From contig JAOUNK010000005.1 in the NCBI GenBank assembly GCA_029881015.1, positions 1 to 29,793 of the forward strand: 29,793 nt of DNA. Reading direction: 5' to 3'. Shown here piece after piece: positions 6,592-15,170 of the stretch (positions within the stretch are counted from its first letter, which is position 1; every line of letters starts with the position of its first letter). Both the position numbers and the translations under genes were made by a program. Below the pieces are notes generated by a model. That model was not told where the DNA came from. It did not search any database and saw only the letters and a list, made by a program, of their open reading frames with translations. This DNA comes from Gammaproteobacteria bacterium (GTDB lineage Bacteria; Pseudomonadota; Gammaproteobacteria; Steroidobacterales; Woeseiaceae).

Positions 6592-9069
6592 ATGGCTGAT
6601 GTTACGACGACTGATGGCATTCCGGTAAAGAGTGCGGTTGCGGTTGCGGTTTCTATGGCAGTTGCCGGTCATGCGAACGACGTACAGGCCCAGGAACAGG
6701 GCGCGAGCAGCTCAGGCATCGAAGAAATTACGGTTACGGCGCGCAAGCGTGAGGAAAGCCTCCAGGACGTCGCCGGCAGTATCCAGGCCCTGACCGGTGA
6801 GGATCTCAAGAACCAGGGACTGCTGAACCTCGAAGACACCGTACGCATGCTGCCAAGCGTCTACCACGTGGGCAGCGTCGCCGGCGCCAACAAGATCATC
6901 TTCCGCGGCGTCTCGGATAACCCGGGCGCATTCATCGCCGCGTCGTCGTCAGCGCTGTACATCGACGAGCAGCCGCTTACCCAGTTCTCGGTCAACCCTG
7001 AACCCCGCATGGTTGACATCGAACGCGTTGAGGCGCTCGCCGGCCCGCAGGGCACACTGTATGGCGACAGCTCACAGTCGGGCACGCTGCGCATCATTAC
7101 GAACAAACCGAACGCAAGCGAATTCTCGGCCAACGCCGAGATGATGGTGCGCAAGGGCGACAAGTCGGCCATGAGCCACGAAGTCAGCGGCTGGGTGAAC
7201 CTGCCGCTGATCGAGGACAAGTTCGCGATTCGCCTGGTGGGTTACACCGCCGAGGACGGTGGTTTCGTCGACAACGTCCTGGGTGTATCGCCCATGCGCG
7301 GCACGAAGACCAACGCCAGCGAGGTCGAAGACAACGTCAATTCGGTGGACTTCGTCGGTGGCCGTATTGCGGCAACCTGGTTCATCAACGACCGGTGGAC
7401 GGCGACGGCGAGCGCCATGCACCAGCAGATGGAAGCGCATGGACTTAACGACTACGACCCGACGGTCGGCGATCTGCAGACGGTCAAGTTCTACAACGAC
7501 ACGCGCGACGATGAGTGGACCCAGGGCGCGCTGACGATCAACGGCAGCATCGGGGATGTCGATATCATATCGATCACCAGCTACTTCGATCGCAAGCTCG
7601 ACTACACCTTCGACAGGACGACGTATTCGGCCTACTTCAACTACAATTTCTGCCCCTTGTTCGCGACCTATTGCTGGTCGGGCTTCTCGGGCGCCGAAAA
7701 CCACTATTTCGGGGCTGGCGGCATCAACGTCGATCCGGCTACCGGGAACCTCTACTTCTATTCAGCGCTGCCGAACGACCAGGACACGGTCGGCTTCAAT
7801 ACGCAGAACCAGAAAAACGATCGATTCACCCAGGAAATCCGGCTGTCCCGGACCGCCGATAACTATCGCTGGGTGCTCGGTGCGTTCTACGAAGAGAAGA
7901 GCGAGTACTGGGAGTATCGGGCGCGGACGCCGGAGTTCCTGGAGTCGCTGTCGTACGCGTACTTCACCTATATTTACCCGGGGACCGAGTCCGGCGTCGA
8001 TCCTTCCTGGTGGCTGTCGGTCGACGATACTGAATGGAAACAGTGGGCGGTCTTCGGCAACTTCAGTTACGACCTTACCGACCGATTGACCGCCGAAGTC
8101 GGCATGCGTTATTTCGACCAGGAGATGGACAGGTTCTACTACGTCGACAAGCCGTTCCTGATCGGCCAGAGGAGCTCAACCTCACCCCAGGGTGGCAACG
8201 ACGATTTCGTTCCCAAGGTAACGCTCGAGTACACGATAGACGACGACAAGATGGTCTATGCGTTGTATTCGGAAGGATTCCGCTCCGGCGGCGCCAACCG
8301 TAATCGCACGCCGTTCACCGTGTTCCCGCAGGCCTATGATCCTGACCTGCTCAAGAACTTCGAAATTGGCGCCAAGACGCGCTGGCTCGACGGCCGCCTG
8401 CAGATCAACGCCACGGCTTACATCGGTCAGTGGGAGAACTACCAGATCGAAGCCGTCGACCCGAGTTTCAGGGTCTGTCAGCCGGGCGAGGTAGCGGATG
8501 TCGATCTTTGCAACCAGCCCTTCCAGGTCATGGTCGCGAACGTCGGCGATGCCAGGCAAACCGGCCTTGAGCTCGATGTCCGCGCTGCGCCGAACGACAT
8601 CGTCGATCTTGGCCTGAACGTCGGTTTCGTCGATGCGGAGACGACCGAGGCGTTCGAAGTCACGACGCTCGTGCCGAAAGGCTCGAAACTGCCGAACGTG
8701 CCGGAGCTCAAGATCAGCACTTACGCACAGTTCACCTGGCCGGTGCTGACGAGCGAGAGCTTTTATCTACGCGGCCAGTTCACCTGGCAGGACGAGTCGC
8801 TCAACCAGCTCGAGGCGATTGCGGCTGGCGCGCCGCTCGAAGCGACGGGCGCACCACAATACAAGCAGTCTTCGTACGGCATCCTCGATTTCAGGACTGG
8901 CCTGCGCTCGGATAGCTGGGTACTCGAGGGCTTCATCAGCAACGTGTTCGACGAACGCGCCACGCTGTTCAACAACTCGTTGTTCATGGACTACTTCTGG
9001 GGCCGGCAGCGCGTCGTGACGAATCGTCCGCGGGAATTTGGCCTGCGCTTCTCGTACAACTGGCAATAG
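6592..9069 (+). CDS. TonB-dependent outer-membrane receptor
   Basis: An 825-residue porin-like receptor. After a short N-terminal export sequence (hydrophobic core about residues 14-26, likely cleavage near AQA-Q, 32-35) comes the TonB box region GIEEITVTARKREES (42-56). The plug domain follows (LPSVYHVG, FRGVSDNPG, VEALAGPQGTLYGDSSQSG, IITNKP), then a beta-barrel rich in aromatic residues. These sequences are typical of the large receptor class that ferries siderophores, vitamin B12, glycans, lipids or other small molecules using TonB-ExbBD energy. The ligand is unknown. Two cysteine pairs lie in predicted loops (CPLFATYC and a pair near residues 630-645). The signal peptide lacks the usual run of N-terminal basic residues. 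It is monocistronic and ends at a terminator. Confidence 0.93.
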   Translation: MADVTTTDGIPVKSAVAVAVSMAVAGHANDVQAQEQGASSSGIEEITVTARKREESLQDVAGSIQALTGEDLKNQGLLNLEDTVRMLPSVYHVGSVAGANKIIFRGVSDNPGAFIAASSSALYIDEQPLTQFSVNPEPRMVDIERVEALAGPQGTLYGDSSQSGTLRIITNKPNASEFSANAEMMVRKGDKSAMSHEVSGWVNLPLIEDKFAIRLVGYTAEDGGFVDNVLGVSPMRGTKTNASEVEDNVNSVDFVGGRIAATWFINDRWTATASAMHQQMEAHGLNDYDPTVGDLQTVKFYNDTRDDEWTQGALTINGSIGDVDIISITSYFDRKLDYTFDRTTYSAYFNYNFCPLFATYCWSGFSGAENHYFGAGGINVDPATGNLYFYSALPNDQDTVGFNTQNQKNDRFTQEIRLSRTADNYRWVLGAFYEEKSEYWEYRARTPEFLESLSYAYFTYIYPGTESGVDPSWWLSVDDTEWKQWAVFGNFSYDLTDRLTAEVGMRYFDQEMDRFYYVDKPFLIGQRSSTSPQGGNDDFVPKVTLEYTIDDDKMVYALYSEGFRSGGANRNRTPFTVFPQAYDPDLLKNFEIGAKTRWLDGRLQINATAYIGQWENYQIEAVDPSFRVCQPGEVADVDLCNQPFQVMVANVGDARQTGLELDVRAAPNDIVDLGLNVGFVDAETTEAFEVTTLVPKGSKLPNVPELKISTYAQFTWPVLTSESFYLRGQFTWQDESLNQLEAIAAGAPLEATGAPQYKQSSYGILDFRTGLRSDSWVLEGFISNVFDERATLFNNSLFMDYFWGRQRVVTNRPREFGLRFSYNWQ

Positions 9070-9096
9070 CCGCCGGCGACAGGCAGGAAACGAAGA

Positions 9097-9119
9097 GGGC
9101 AGCTCCGGCTGCCCTTTTT
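9097..9119 (+). terminator. Rho-independent terminator after the TonB receptor
   Basis: Stem GGGCAGC (9097-9103), loop TCCG, stem GCTGCCC (9108-9114), then TTTTT (9115-9119). The 7-bp GC-rich stem and T run lie 28 bases after the receptor stop. The run ends at the stop codon of the convergent methyltransferase, so the terminator also shields that gene. Confidence 0.9.
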
Positions 9120-10567
9120 CATGCGAGGTCGAGAGGCTTCAGAAAGCCGCGGCTGACGAACACGCGGACGATCGCCAACAGGTCAGCGGTGAGCTGGTCG
9201 ACATCGGCATCCGCGACTTTCGCAAACTCGGCGACGCAGCCGCCAACCGTTCGCTCGCCGTCAAAAAGATTTATGAACGCGGCGACGGCGCCATCGATGT
9301 CCGCCTCGGTCGACAGACCGTCACGCAAACACAGACGCACACCGACGGTATCTTCGCCGGACCGCACCTGTTCCGCGGCAAGGTTGTCGGCCAGTCCGAG
9401 CGTCGCGGCAAGCAGGGCCTCGTCGTCGCAGGCCTCCAGGAAGTCGACTGCCGCGATACCGTCGGCAACGGCGGTGCCGGCCGCCCGGGTCACGTCCGCG
9501 GGCAGGTTATGGACGTGCAGCCAGTTAACGCCGTCGCGCCGCCTGAGCGCCAGCATCCCGGGGTGAATGGCGCGAACCCTGTGCCGGTCGAAGTAGGCGA
9601 TCCAATCGTCGGTTTGTCCGGCATTGACCGATTCCCCCGACAGGTCTGCAGTCCTTTGCTCCGCGTACGACGCAGGTGACAAGGGCGCCGCATGCAGAAT
9701 CCAGGCGTCACAGCCGCGAACCCAGCCCGTGACGCGCTCCTTCCAGGTTTCTCCCTCGACCTCCACCCATTCGCAGAGCATCTGCAGGTGTGCGCCTTCG
9801 CGCATGTAGTGAGGCGCCTCGGCGACCAGCGCCTTGCAGAACTCGTCCAGCGCCAGCGGATTGTCGCGATACACAAACGACTCGGACGGGCCGATGACAA
9901 AAGGCGGGTTGCTGACAATGAGGTCGAACCGTTGCCCGGCTACCGGCTCGAACAGGTTTCCCTCGAGACTCTCGACGTTGCCGAAGTCATTGAGCATTGC
10001 GTTGAACCGGGTATAGGCAATCGCCTGCGGACTGATATCGGTGGCGATGACGCGGGTGCTGTGGCGGGCGGCAAACAACGCGTGCAGGCCGCATCCACAA
10101 CCCAGGTCGAGCGTATCGCCGACGGCGTCGCGCAGGGTGAGCAAGCGCAGGAAGTTGGCGGAATGCGTGCTCGCGGGCAGCACGAAGTCCCGGGCTGCAT
10201 CGGTGCCGAGCACGCGAAACGCATCGGACACGAACAACAGGTCTTCGACAGGAATGATAACTACCTGGCTGTTGACGATGCCGTCACCGGTCCGGAGGAG
10301 TCCCGCATCGTCACAGAACCGTACGACCGAGTCCGGCAGAAACGCGTCGACGCTGGCCTTGTCGACGGGCGCACCGAGCAGAAACAGGCGAACGAGCACA
10401 TTGAGTACCGTGATCTCGCGCGAGTCGTCGAACATCTGCCGGGCTTCGTCCGCCGTGGGAGGTCGGGCGCGGCCGAGGTGCTGCGTCAGCCGCTCTGTGC
10501 CGTAGCCGCAGGCGTCGAGAAATACGCGGAATTCGCGAACCCTCGAGTATTCGGGGAGTTGCAACAT
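9119..10567 (-). CDS. Class I SAM-dependent methyltransferase with extra N- and C-terminal domains
   Basis: A 482-residue protein in three parts. The N-terminal region, about 1-140, has no recognised catalytic motif. The core, about 141-290, is a Rossmann methyltransferase: DLGCGCG (154-160) binds SAM, D177 in ATDIS binds the ribose, and SNPPF (219-223) is the NPPY-like active-site motif of enzymes that methylate planar nitrogen or exocyclic amines (HemK/PrmC, RsmC and RlmG types). The C-terminal region, about 330-482, is alpha-helical and unrecognised. The layout resembles long actinobacterial MTS-domain proteins with flanking DUFs. The target (glutamine in a protein, or rRNA base) cannot be settled here. 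It is divergent from the MTHFR-like gene across 71 bases. Confidence 0.85.
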   Translation of the reverse strand: MLQLPEYSRVREFRVFLDACGYGTERLTQHLGRARPPTADEARQMFDDSREITVLNVLVRLFLLGAPVDKASVDAFLPDSVVRFCDDAGLLRTGDGIVNSQVVIIPVEDLLFVSDAFRVLGTDAARDFVLPASTHSANFLRLLTLRDAVGDTLDLGCGCGLHALFAARHSTRVIATDISPQAIAYTRFNAMLNDFGNVESLEGNLFEPVAGQRFDLIVSNPPFVIGPSESFVYRDNPLALDEFCKALVAEAPHYMREGAHLQMLCEWVEVEGETWKERVTGWVRGCDAWILHAAPLSPASYAEQRTADLSGESVNAGQTDDWIAYFDRHRVRAIHPGMLALRRRDGVNWLHVHNLPADVTRAAGTAVADGIAAVDFLEACDDEALLAATLGLADNLAAEQVRSGEDTVGVRLCLRDGLSTEADIDGAVAAFINLFDGERTVGGCVAEFAKVADADVDQLTADLLAIVRVFVSRGFLKPLDLA

Positions 10568-10638
10568 GATCGCGGTAGTCTAAAGAAGTTCAGGGCTCAC
10601 TGGTATCATGGCGTCTGGTAACAGGGAATGAACTTGTC

Positions 10639-11517
10639 TTGAAAACGCTTCGCGATGCCATTCGGCAAAAGGACTTCGTCGTTACGGCCGAACTGCCGCT
10701 CGAGGCGACGTCGACAGCAGCCGGCATCGAGCAGGCCGCCGCCGTGCTTGGTCCCGCAGTCGATGCCGTCCAGGTGGTGGACGATCGCGAAGCTGTTGGC
10801 CTGATGTCACCGCTCGCCGCAGCCGCCATTACGATCAGGGCGGGCGTGGATGCCGTCGTTCACCTGACGGGCCGGGACCGCAACAGGGTCGCGTTGCAGG
10901 CCGAGCTCCTGGGCGCGGCGGCGCTCGGCGTCACATCGCTGGTCATTGCACGCGGCGAAAAATTATCCAGGAACGAATTCCTGCGCGGCAAGGGTGTGTT
11001 CGACACGAGCGAGGCCCGATTCGTCGGCATGGCGAAGCGCATTGGCGATGACACCGAGCTCATGTCGCCGCCCGGGTTCCTGATTGGGACTGTCGTGACG
11101 GTATTCGACCCCGCTGAGGAGTGGGAGGCGACACGTATCGGCGAATCGCTCGATACCGGCGTGAGCGTCCTCTACACGCAACCCTGCCTCAACACGCACC
11201 TGCTGGGGCGCTATATGCAGAAGCTCATCGAGAAGAAGGTGTTGTACCGGGCATCTGTCATCGTCGACGTGCCGCTGCTCGAGTCTCGCGAAAGCGCGCG
11301 CGATTACAAGAAGAACAACCCGATTGCACTGCTACCGGATGCAACGGTAAAGCGTGTTGTCGATGCTGCCGACCCGGCAGCGGAAGGGGTTGCGGCCTGC
11401 GCGGAGATGCTCAGGGAGTTGCGGGAGATTCCCGGTATCGCGGGCGCCAATATTCGGGGCGCGGCTGCCGTGGCGAATGCCGTCGCCGCGATAAAACTCG
11501 CAGGCCTGCCTGCCTAG
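10639..11517 (+). CDS. Methylenetetrahydrofolate reductase superfamily protein (MetF-like)
   Basis: A 292-residue TIM-barrel-like protein. FVVTAELPLEATS near the N terminus (13-25) is the position of the MetF glutamate motif, followed by VDAVQVVDD, VVHLTGRDRNRVALQAELLGAAALGV (the MetF 'h.tcrd.n...l...l..a...G' pattern) and VTVFDPAEEWEA. MetF reduces methylene-THF to methyl-THF with FAD. This protein lacks the usual FEFFPP start, so the exact reaction may differ; COG0685 also includes corrinoid/folate methyltransferase partners. The only start in frame is TTG at 10639. An out-of-frame ATG at 10628 opens a 4-codon frame whose TGA overlaps the TTG region. The stop shares CTAG with the convergent propeller gene. 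Confidence 0.75.
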   Translation: MKTLRDAIRQKDFVVTAELPLEATSTAAGIEQAAAVLGPAVDAVQVVDDREAVGLMSPLAAAAITIRAGVDAVVHLTGRDRNRVALQAELLGAAALGVTSLVIARGEKLSRNEFLRGKGVFDTSEARFVGMAKRIGDDTELMSPPGFLIGTVVTVFDPAEEWEATRIGESLDTGVSVLYTQPCLNTHLLGRYMQKLIEKKVLYRASVIVDVPLLESRESARDYKKNNPIALLPDATVKRVVDAADPAAEGVAACAEMLRELREIPGIAGANIRGAAAVANAVAAIKLAGLPA

Positions 11518-12482
11518 GAAACGTCCGGTACCGGGTAGGGCCAGACTTCCAGCCCGTGGATCGCGTTGCGGATGTCCATCGAGAAGTTCACGGACATGAC
11601 GACCTGCCCGCTGGCAAGGTCGAATACCGTGACCGTCGATGGCGACGATCCGGCCGCCACGAGGGATTCGTCGATAAGGCACAGACCGCGACCGAATCCC
11701 TGCCTTGCGATTTTCGAGTCGTCCACCCCGGCGAACTCGAGCTCGCTCTCGTCGTAGGTCGGATACGCGAAGTGCTGTTCCTCGCCGTCTCTCCTGACGT
11801 AACGCAGGAAGTTGGCGGCGGTGTCATTGAAGATTACGCCATCGTTCGTGAGGCAGGCATTGTGGACGCCTTCCGGCAGTTCGACCTGCGCCTTGAGGCG
11901 GGAGCCCGGGGCGAGGCTGATGATGCCGCGAGTCCGCAATCCCGCAAACGATAGTCCCGCGGCGCTGCAGTCCACGTAATTAATGTGCAACTGGTTTCTC
12001 GCGGATGGACCGACGTCGGTTTTCGGATCGAATCGGTGGGCCTGCCAGTCGCCGTCGATCTTCGCTGCGTGCAGGCCCCAGGTAAATTCCTGTGCTGCCA
12101 GGTCGAAGGCCAGGATGCTGTCGAAGCCGGTGCTCGCCAGGTACAGCTTGCCGTCGTACACGCAGATTTCATGGCAGTGTTTCAGGTACGGGTTGCGGAA
12201 CGAGCGCAGCTTCCGGAACTGCTGGTCGTAGACAAACAGTTCGTCGCTCGCGGCGATGTAAACCTCGCCGTCGTGAAACGCGATGCCGCGCAAGCCGCGA
12301 TCCCAGCCCCGGCCCGACCAGTCAATGTCGGTGTCATTCCAGTCGAGCGTTTGCATGACCGATTGCGATGCCGGATTGACAATAAACACGCCGCCATGAC
12401 TCTGTCCCTGCTCGCTGCCACGCACAACAGAGGTCGCGATTAGCGGCGGGATATCGGATACTGAGCGGATTGATTTTGACAT
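11514..12482 (-). CDS. Beta-propeller-like protein of unknown function
   Basis: A 322-residue cytosolic protein with no signal peptide. It shows repeated blade-like units, such as GIAFHDGEVYIAASDELFVYD, EICVYDGKLYLASTGFDSILAFDL, GLCLIDESLVAAGSSPSTVTVFDL and GVFIVNPASQ, of the 'display name, value, location' type seen in six- or seven-bladed propellers (NHL/YVTN/DUF4915-like). Conserved-looking HCHEI, NQLHINYVD and GVHNACLTNDG motifs might line a top-face pocket, so a lactonase-, glycosidase- or glutaminyl-cyclase-like activity is possible but not shown. The start is ATG at 12482; the reading frame continues upstream only into the opposite gene. It is divergent from the FAD oxidoreductase operon with just 15 bases between starts. 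Confidence 0.6.
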   Translation of the reverse strand: MSKSIRSVSDIPPLIATSVVRGSEQGQSHGGVFIVNPASQSVMQTLDWNDTDIDWSGRGWDRGLRGIAFHDGEVYIAASDELFVYDQQFRKLRSFRNPYLKHCHEICVYDGKLYLASTGFDSILAFDLAAQEFTWGLHAAKIDGDWQAHRFDPKTDVGPSARNQLHINYVDCSAAGLSFAGLRTRGIISLAPGSRLKAQVELPEGVHNACLTNDGVIFNDTAANFLRYVRRDGEEQHFAYPTYDESELEFAGVDDSKIARQGFGRGLCLIDESLVAAGSSPSTVTVFDLASGQVVMSVNFSMDIRNAIHGLEVWPYPVPDVS

Positions 12483-12497
12483 TGGGTCGGACGGTAC

Positions 12498-13853
12498 ATG
12501 ACACAGGCAGATTCGACAATCGTTGCCTCGACGTGGACGCAGCCGCTGGTTGCGCCGGCAGCCATTCCGGAGATGGCGGACGTGGTCATCATCGGTGGTG
12601 GCATCGTCGGTGTGTCGACAGCGTGGTTTCTCGCGAAGCAGGGCGTCGACGTCGTGCTCTGCGAAAAGGGGCACATCGCCGGCGAGCAATCGGGTCGCAA
12701 CTGGGGTTGGGTACGCGTCCAGGGGCGCGATACGCGCGAAATCCCCATGATGCTCGAGTCGCAGCGAATCTGGGACAGCCTGCAGGAGGAAACCGGCGAA
12801 GACGTCGGCTTCGTCCGCCGCGGTTGCTTCTTCACGGCACGCAGCGAGAAGGACATGCGCTCGATCGATGACTGGATCGGTATCGCCGATGAGTACGGTA
12901 TCGAGTCACGCATCCTCTCCGCCGCCGAACTCAAAGCACACCTGCGCGGTTCGCCGGTCGACTGGCATGGCGCTATCTACACCGCGGCGGACGGTCGTGC
13001 CGAGCCTCACAAGGCCGTGCCGGCCATCGCCCGCGCCGCCGAGCGCAGCGGGGCCACGCTGCTGAAATCCTGCGCGGTCCGCGGTCTCGAGACCAGCGGC
13101 GGCAGCGTATCCGCAGTCGTCACGGAGCATGGCAGCATTCGCACATCGACCGTACTGTGTGCAGCCGGCGCCTGGTCGGCATTGTTCTGCCGCTCGCTTG
13201 GCGTGCCGTTGCCGCAACTCAAGGTGCGCGGTACGGTCGCGCGCACGGCAGCGTGTGAGAACGTACTGGACGGTAACGTCTACGACCAGTTGCTGGGTAT
13301 CCGCCGGCGCCAGGACGGCGGCTACACGATTGCGCACGGCACCATCATCCAGCATCCGATCACGCCGTCGACCCTGCGCTGGAGCTTCAAATTCATTCCC
13401 GCGCTCCTGCAGGAACTCAAGGTATTGCGCCTGTCCATTGGCAGGGAATTCCTGGACGAATGGCGTTTGCCAAAGACCTGGGCGCTGGACGCAGTGACAC
13501 CGTTCGAGGAAACGCGCGTCCTCGACCCGGAGCCGGACCCGGGCGTCCTCAAAGGAATCCGCAGGAATCTCAACCGCATGTTTCCGCAACTCGCCGACAC
13601 GCCGATCGTCGAGAGCTGGGCCGGCATGATCGAAATGACGCCTGACGTCGTGCCGGTCATCAGCGCCGTCGACAAGATCCCTGGCTTTCACCTGGCGACA
13701 GGCTTCAGCGGCCACGGCTTCGGCCTGGGGCCGGGCGCCGGCAAGGCCATCGCGGGAATGTTGACGGGCACGGATACGGGTATCGATATTTCAGCATTGC
13801 GCTACGGGCGTTTCTTCGACGGGACCCCGATTCGGCCGCAGTCGAACATCTAG
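12498..13853 (+). CDS. FAD-dependent oxidoreductase, D-amino-acid/glycine oxidase (DAO/DadA) family
   Basis: A 451-residue flavoprotein, the first gene of a four-gene operon. A 25-residue leader precedes the ADP-binding motif VVIIGGGIVGVSTAWFLAKQ (29-48), with E55 (LCEKG) at the end of beta-2. GRNWGWVRVQGRD follows as the second FAD contact, and ATGFSGHGFGLGPGAGKAIAG is the C-terminal FAD-closing motif of DAO-fold enzymes. The family oxidises amino or imino groups of D-amino acids, glycine derivatives or opines. There is no membrane segment, so electrons may pass to a carrier or O2. The exact substrate is unknown. A paralogous enzyme follows 17 bases later. Confidence 0.86.
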   Translation: MTQADSTIVASTWTQPLVAPAAIPEMADVVIIGGGIVGVSTAWFLAKQGVDVVLCEKGHIAGEQSGRNWGWVRVQGRDTREIPMMLESQRIWDSLQEETGEDVGFVRRGCFFTARSEKDMRSIDDWIGIADEYGIESRILSAAELKAHLRGSPVDWHGAIYTAADGRAEPHKAVPAIARAAERSGATLLKSCAVRGLETSGGSVSAVVTEHGSIRTSTVLCAAGAWSALFCRSLGVPLPQLKVRGTVARTAACENVLDGNVYDQLLGIRRRQDGGYTIAHGTIIQHPITPSTLRWSFKFIPALLQELKVLRLSIGREFLDEWRLPKTWALDAVTPFEETRVLDPEPDPGVLKGIRRNLNRMFPQLADTPIVESWAGMIEMTPDVVPVISAVDKIPGFHLATGFSGHGFGLGPGAGKAIAGMLTGTDTGIDISALRYGRFFDGTPIRPQSNI

Positions 13854-13870
13854 AAACAGGACTCACGGAC

Positions 13871-15160
13871 ATGGCACATGCTAACGACCCGGGTTACCCG
13901 GACAGCTACTATCTCGCCACGGCGATCGGCATCGAAGACCGGCCGAGTCTCGAAGAAGAACTCACGGCCGATGTCTGCGTCATCGGCGGCGGATTCACAG
14001 GCCTGTCGGCCGCGCTGAATCTCGCCGAAATGGGCATGAGCGTTGTCGTACTGGAGGCCGAGCGCATCGGCTACGGTGCATCGGGCCGCTGCGGCGGCCT
14101 GGTCGGCAGCGGTCAGCGCCAGGACGTGCTCGAGGCCGAAGAGCAGTTCGACGTGGCTCGGTCACGGCAACTCTGGAACTTCGCCGAATTGGCCAAGGAG
14201 GAGATCCGCAGCCGTATCGAGAAGCACGACATCCAGTGCGACCTGCAGAAAGGCCAGCTCGTTGGCGTTCACAAGAAGAGCTATCTCGGCTGGGCCCAGG
14301 AGATGTCCAACGCACTGACGGAGCGCTACGAATACCCGTTCTGCCGAGCCCTGAATGCGGAAGAGGTTCGGGAATACGTTGCAACCGACGATTTCCTCGA
14401 GGGTCTTTACGACACCGAGGCGATGAACCTGCACCCGCTGAACTACACCCTGGGGCTGGCGCGAGCCGCGAGCGAGGCGGGCGTGCGAGTATTCGAGAAC
14501 TCGCGCGTGCAGTCCTACACGTCGACCGACCCCGCCGTCGTCAAGACCGCGACGGGCAGTGTGAAGGCGTCGTTTGTCGTGCTCGGGTGCAACGGCTACC
14601 TCGGCAAGCTCGAGCCGCGCTCGGCCGGCAAGATCATGCCGATCAATAACTTCATGCTCGCCACGGAGCCGCTGGGCGAAGAGCGTGCCCTGGAGCTGAT
14701 CAACGGGCGCTTCGGCATTCACGACACGCGTTTCGTCGTGAACTACTTCAGGTTGTCCGACGACTACAGGCTGCTGTTTGGCGGCGGCGAAAACTATCGC
14801 CCGGATTTCCCGCCCGACATTGCGAAGTTCGTACGCCGGCCCATGCTGAAGCTCTTCCCGCAGCTCAGGGATGTGAAGATCGATTACGCCTGGGGTGGCA
14901 CGCTGTCGGTGACCGTCAACCGCCTGCCGCATCTCGGTCGCCTCGAGCCCAACGTGTACTTCGGGCAGGGCTATTCGGGCCACGGGATGATTACGGCGAA
15001 CTTCGCCGGGAAGGTCATCGCGGAGGCTATCGCGGGGGTTGCCGGCCGCTTCGATGTCTTCACCAACCTGCCGATTCATACGTTCCCCGGCGGCACACAC
15101 CTCCGTTACCCGGGAATGGTGCTCGGCATGTTGTACTACACGCTTCGCGACCGGCTCTAG
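13871..15160 (+). CDS. FAD-dependent oxidoreductase, gamma-glutamylputrescine oxidase-like (PuuB/OrdL)
   Basis: A 429-residue DAO-fold flavoprotein. The N-terminal SYYLATA (12-18) and VCVIGGGFTGLSAALNLAEM (35-54) are the PuuB-type opening, followed by GYGASGRCGGLVGSGQR and, near the end, AWGGTLSVTVNRLPHLGR and GQGYSGHGM. PuuB oxidises gamma-glutamylputrescine with O2 to the aldehyde. No puuA, puuC or puuD lies nearby, so a different secondary amine or amino acid is just as likely. It lies between the DadA-like gene (17 bases) and the hydrolase-like gene (10 bases), so it is part of one transcript. Confidence 0.86.
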   Translation: MAHANDPGYPDSYYLATAIGIEDRPSLEEELTADVCVIGGGFTGLSAALNLAEMGMSVVVLEAERIGYGASGRCGGLVGSGQRQDVLEAEEQFDVARSRQLWNFAELAKEEIRSRIEKHDIQCDLQKGQLVGVHKKSYLGWAQEMSNALTERYEYPFCRALNAEEVREYVATDDFLEGLYDTEAMNLHPLNYTLGLARAASEAGVRVFENSRVQSYTSTDPAVVKTATGSVKASFVVLGCNGYLGKLEPRSAGKIMPINNFMLATEPLGEERALELINGRFGIHDTRFVVNYFRLSDDYRLLFGGGENYRPDFPPDIAKFVRRPMLKLFPQLRDVKIDYAWGGTLSVTVNRLPHLGRLEPNVYFGQGYSGHGMITANFAGKVIAEAIAGVAGRFDVFTNLPIHTFPGGTHLRYPGMVLGMLYYTLRDRL

Positions 15161-15170
15161 GAGGACAGGC

